Source: Bradyrhizobium sp. WSM3983 (GTDB lineage: Bacteria > Pseudomonadota > Alphaproteobacteria > Rhizobiales > Xanthobacteraceae). From it: a stretch of DNA of 64,000 bases. This document shows, piece by piece, positions 62,732 through 64,000 of this stretch. Made by a program: the position numbers and the translations under genes. Within the stretch, counting starts at the first letter, position 1; every line of letters begins with the position of its first letter. The stretch is from NCBI RefSeq assembly GCF_000473045.1, contig NZ_KI421489.1, positions 192-64,191 on the forward strand, read 5' to 3'. The notes below the pieces were generated by a model, which was not told the DNA's origin, ran no database searches, and saw nothing but the letters and a program-made list of their open reading frames with translations.

Positions 62732-63079
62732 ATGCCACGGCTGTCTAATCTGGATCGTGCAGTCATCCCTGAGGCAAAGATCGCGGGTTATCTGTTGAGC
62801 CTCCGGCACCCCGGCGGGCGCGCGAAAGCACGATTCCTTGAGGGCTTCGGGTTTCGTGCCAAGGATTGGCGCAAGCTGCGTGATGCCATCATCGTCCACG
62901 CGACGGCAAACGACATCACTGCGTTGCACCAAACTCCATTCGGCACCGGATATGAGATCGACGGCCCGCTGCCGACACCAGACGGTCGTAACCCGATCGT
63001 TCGTGTGGTATGGTTTGTGGAGACGCAGGAAACTGCTCCTCGCCTGGTGACCTTGGTACCGAGGATTGTTGCTCGATGA
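62732..63079 (+). CDS. DUF6883-like small protein (putative toxin of a pair)
   Basis: The 115-residue protein begins MPRLSNLDRAVIPEAKIAGY and then has LSLRHPGGRAKARFLEGFGF, AIIVHATANDITALHQTPFG, GPLPTPDGRNPIVRVVWFVE and APRLVTLVPR. The sequence KxxxYLL-HP-G--KA-FF/L--GF, then G-L-TPDGR-P-I-VW, matches what I recall of DUF6883, a family also seen at C-termini of polymorphic toxins and beside DUF4926 genes. The assignment is from memory, not searched. Its stop overlaps the DUF4926-like start by 4 bp (ATGA). A longer frame to 62699 uses TTG. Confidence 0.75.
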   Translation: MPRLSNLDRAVIPEAKIAGYLLSLRHPGGRAKARFLEGFGFRAKDWRKLRDAIIVHATANDITALHQTPFGTGYEIDGPLPTPDGRNPIVRVVWFVETQETAPRLVTLVPRIVAR

Positions 63080-63300
63080 TCGATGAACTGGACCTCGTCG
63101 TCTTGAAACGCGATTTGCCCGCGGAGCGGCTAGCTGCCGGTGATGTTGGGACCGTCGTCTTGGTGCATCGGCACGGTGAAGGCTATGAGGTTGAATTCAC
63201 GACGCTGTCGGGTGACACCGTTACGGTCGTGACCCTCGATGCGGCCGACGTGCGACCGGTCGAGCCACGCGAGATCGTTCATGCGCGTGCGGTGAGGTGA
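63076..63300 (+). CDS. DUF4926-like small protein (putative antitoxin of a pair)
   Basis: The 74-residue protein starts MIDELDLVVLKRDLPAERLA and continues GDVGTVVLVHRHGEGYEVEF and VTLDAADVRPV. The pattern D-VVL---LP---L--GD-GTVV-V---G-GYEVEF is that of DUF4926, a small β-barrel-like family. It overlaps the preceding gene by 4 bp. Translational coupling and the small acidic partner layout suggest toxin-antitoxin, which is inference. Confidence 0.78.
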   Translation: MIDELDLVVLKRDLPAERLAAGDVGTVVLVHRHGEGYEVEFTTLSGDTVTVVTLDAADVRPVEPREIVHARAVR

Positions 63301-63306
63301 CTGCTG

Positions 63307-63753
63307 GTGGCTGGGCAAAGAGTCGAATTCTCTGTGACCGCGACCATCCCGTGCACAAATGCGGTTCGTGATGAAATCTGGGATCGGCAAACTGCGTACG
63401 GAGCAGTCGAATACGCGGGCAACCCTACCCTCGGTCAGTGTTATCCGACCTCGCGAGTGGTGCAACATTACTATCCGGCAACCGAAATCATCAAGGGTAA
63501 TGTCTGGACGGGTCAGAGAGAAGAAGTTCACTTTTGGAATGCTCTGCCTACTGGCGACTGCTGGTATCACATTGACTTCAGCTGGCAGCAATTTCCCGTA
63601 GGCTCAGTTGTCCGAGACTTCGTCGTGCTCGACCGTCAACAGTTGGTTGACAGTGAGGTCACGATCCAGCGTTGTTCTCTTTTGCTGAAGCGCGTCGAGA
63701 GTTACTTGCGAAATCTGAGTGCAACCGATCCTTGGCCAGATCAAAGCCCTTAA
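63307..63753 (+). CDS. YunG-like protein
   Basis: The 148-residue protein contains NPTLGQCYPTSRVVQHYYPA, EIIKGNVWTGQREEVHFWNA, LPTGDCWYHIDFSWQQFPVG and a C-terminal helix (LLLKRVESYLRNLS). The NP-LGQC--TS-VVQ-Y, HFWN-LP-G and -IDF---QFP order matches YunG-family proteins, which look like a Cys-His-Asp papain-type fold. Function is unknown. Start GTG 63307, 6 bp after the previous stop, with GAGGTG upstream. Likely the third gene of the same transcript. Confidence 0.72.
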   Translation: MAGQRVEFSVTATIPCTNAVRDEIWDRQTAYGAVEYAGNPTLGQCYPTSRVVQHYYPATEIIKGNVWTGQREEVHFWNALPTGDCWYHIDFSWQQFPVGSVVRDFVVLDRQQLVDSEVTIQRCSLLLKRVESYLRNLSATDPWPDQSP

Positions 63754-63952
63754 GTCACGCCTCGATCGCAATTGGCGCCCCTTCTGCCTGCAGCTAGTCT
63801 CGGGCTCGGGTTCACGAAACACGACATCTGCTGTTGGGCCCCAAGCCGCTCGGCATCGCCGTGCACGACCACATCATCGTCGGGAAGAGCGGACATGCCA
63901 GCCAGCGCAGGATGCGTTTGATCTCGGGCTTCGAATCACGTCACAAGGGACC
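63754..63952. other. intergenic region ending with the displaced radC tail
   Basis: Bases 63754-63841 show no gene. Bases 63842-63924 are the second radC end (see separate entry). Bases 63925-63952 lead to the next ATG. Confidence 0.6.
63842..63924 (+). pseudogene. displaced 3' end of radC
   Basis: This encodes KPLGIAVHDHIIVGKSGHAS then QRRMRLI in frame, lacking any upstream part of the gene and any immediate stop. It is 83% identical in DNA to the end of the intact radC 1,266 bp upstream. It is best explained as the original 3' end left behind when a foreign segment brought a new one. Confidence 0.8.
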
Positions 63953-64000
63953 ATGAGCGATTGGCTGCACAACCAGCCGGTGCCCTTGATGGCGCTGGTG
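63953..64000 (+). CDS. start of a gene cut by the window edge (possibly DUF4239-type membrane protein)
   Basis: Only 16 codons are seen (MSDWLHNQPVPLMALV). The start is clear, with CAAGGGACC upstream (AAGGGA 5 nt away). The N-terminus resembles membrane proteins of the DUF4239/bestrophin-like family as I recall them, but this is too short to be sure. Confidence 0.5.
   Translation, partial: MSDWLHNQPVPLMALV

Overview
The window is about 64 kb of high-GC alphaproteobacterial chromosome. Gene content and order point to Bradyrhizobium or a close Nitrobacteraceae relative. The main reasons are the pckA / chvI-chvG-hprK-manX-hpr block typical of rhizobia, a truncated alphaproteobacterial HPr kinase, a DUF2865 protein, and several families of paired palindromic intergenic repeats. 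This is inferred from remembered family features, not from a database search. I saw no rRNA, convincing tRNA, CRISPR array or intact transposase.

Layout. 1-13 kb is housekeeping: the 5' end of ugd, an acyltransferase, polA, a LysE exporter, a GST, pyrE, a DUF2865 protein, a small GIY-YIG nuclease enclosed in perfect inverted repeats, glgP and a thioesterase. 13-23 kb is the carbon and envelope regulation block: pckA, then a TPR-CHAT protein and a HugZ-like protein, then chvI-chvG-hprK-manX-hpr. This couples a two-component envelope/acid sensor to the regulatory PTS. 23-26.5 kb has a membrane glycosyltransferase and lepA. 26.5-39 kb is an accessory-looking stretch with small secreted or membrane orphans, a LuxR regulator, an HxlR regulon with visible palindromic operators, a recent 240-bp duplication and a GDCCVxC protein. 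39-51 kb returns to plsY, an amidase, a flavin oxygenase, a chemoreceptor, a YGYRG-repeat secreted protein behind a perfect FNR/FixK-type box, an RDD protein, a PAS-GGDEF-EAL protein and mepA. 51-58 kb holds modABC, a PepSY protein, a K+/H+-type antiporter, an MscS-type channel and map. 58-64 kb holds an ECF sigma factor with a SnoaL-like tail, a monooxygenase-fold protein, a serine hydrolase and radC.

Most interesting points. (1) The radC 3' end is present twice, 1,266 bp apart, 83% identical and mostly silently diverged. Between the copies sit three tightly packed small genes: a DUF6883-like and a DUF4926-like gene overlapping by 4 bp, then a YunG-like gene. This looks like a small cargo island with a toxin-antitoxin-like pair inserted at the end of radC. 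(2) A GIY-YIG nuclease gene lies inside a perfect 33-bp inverted repeat. The same repeat pairs occur at three other places in the window without any gene, which suggests an autonomous element and its empty derivatives. (3) An HxlR-SCP2-like regulator has matching CAGTTC-N2-GAACTG palindromes before itself and before the downstream GFA-family gene.
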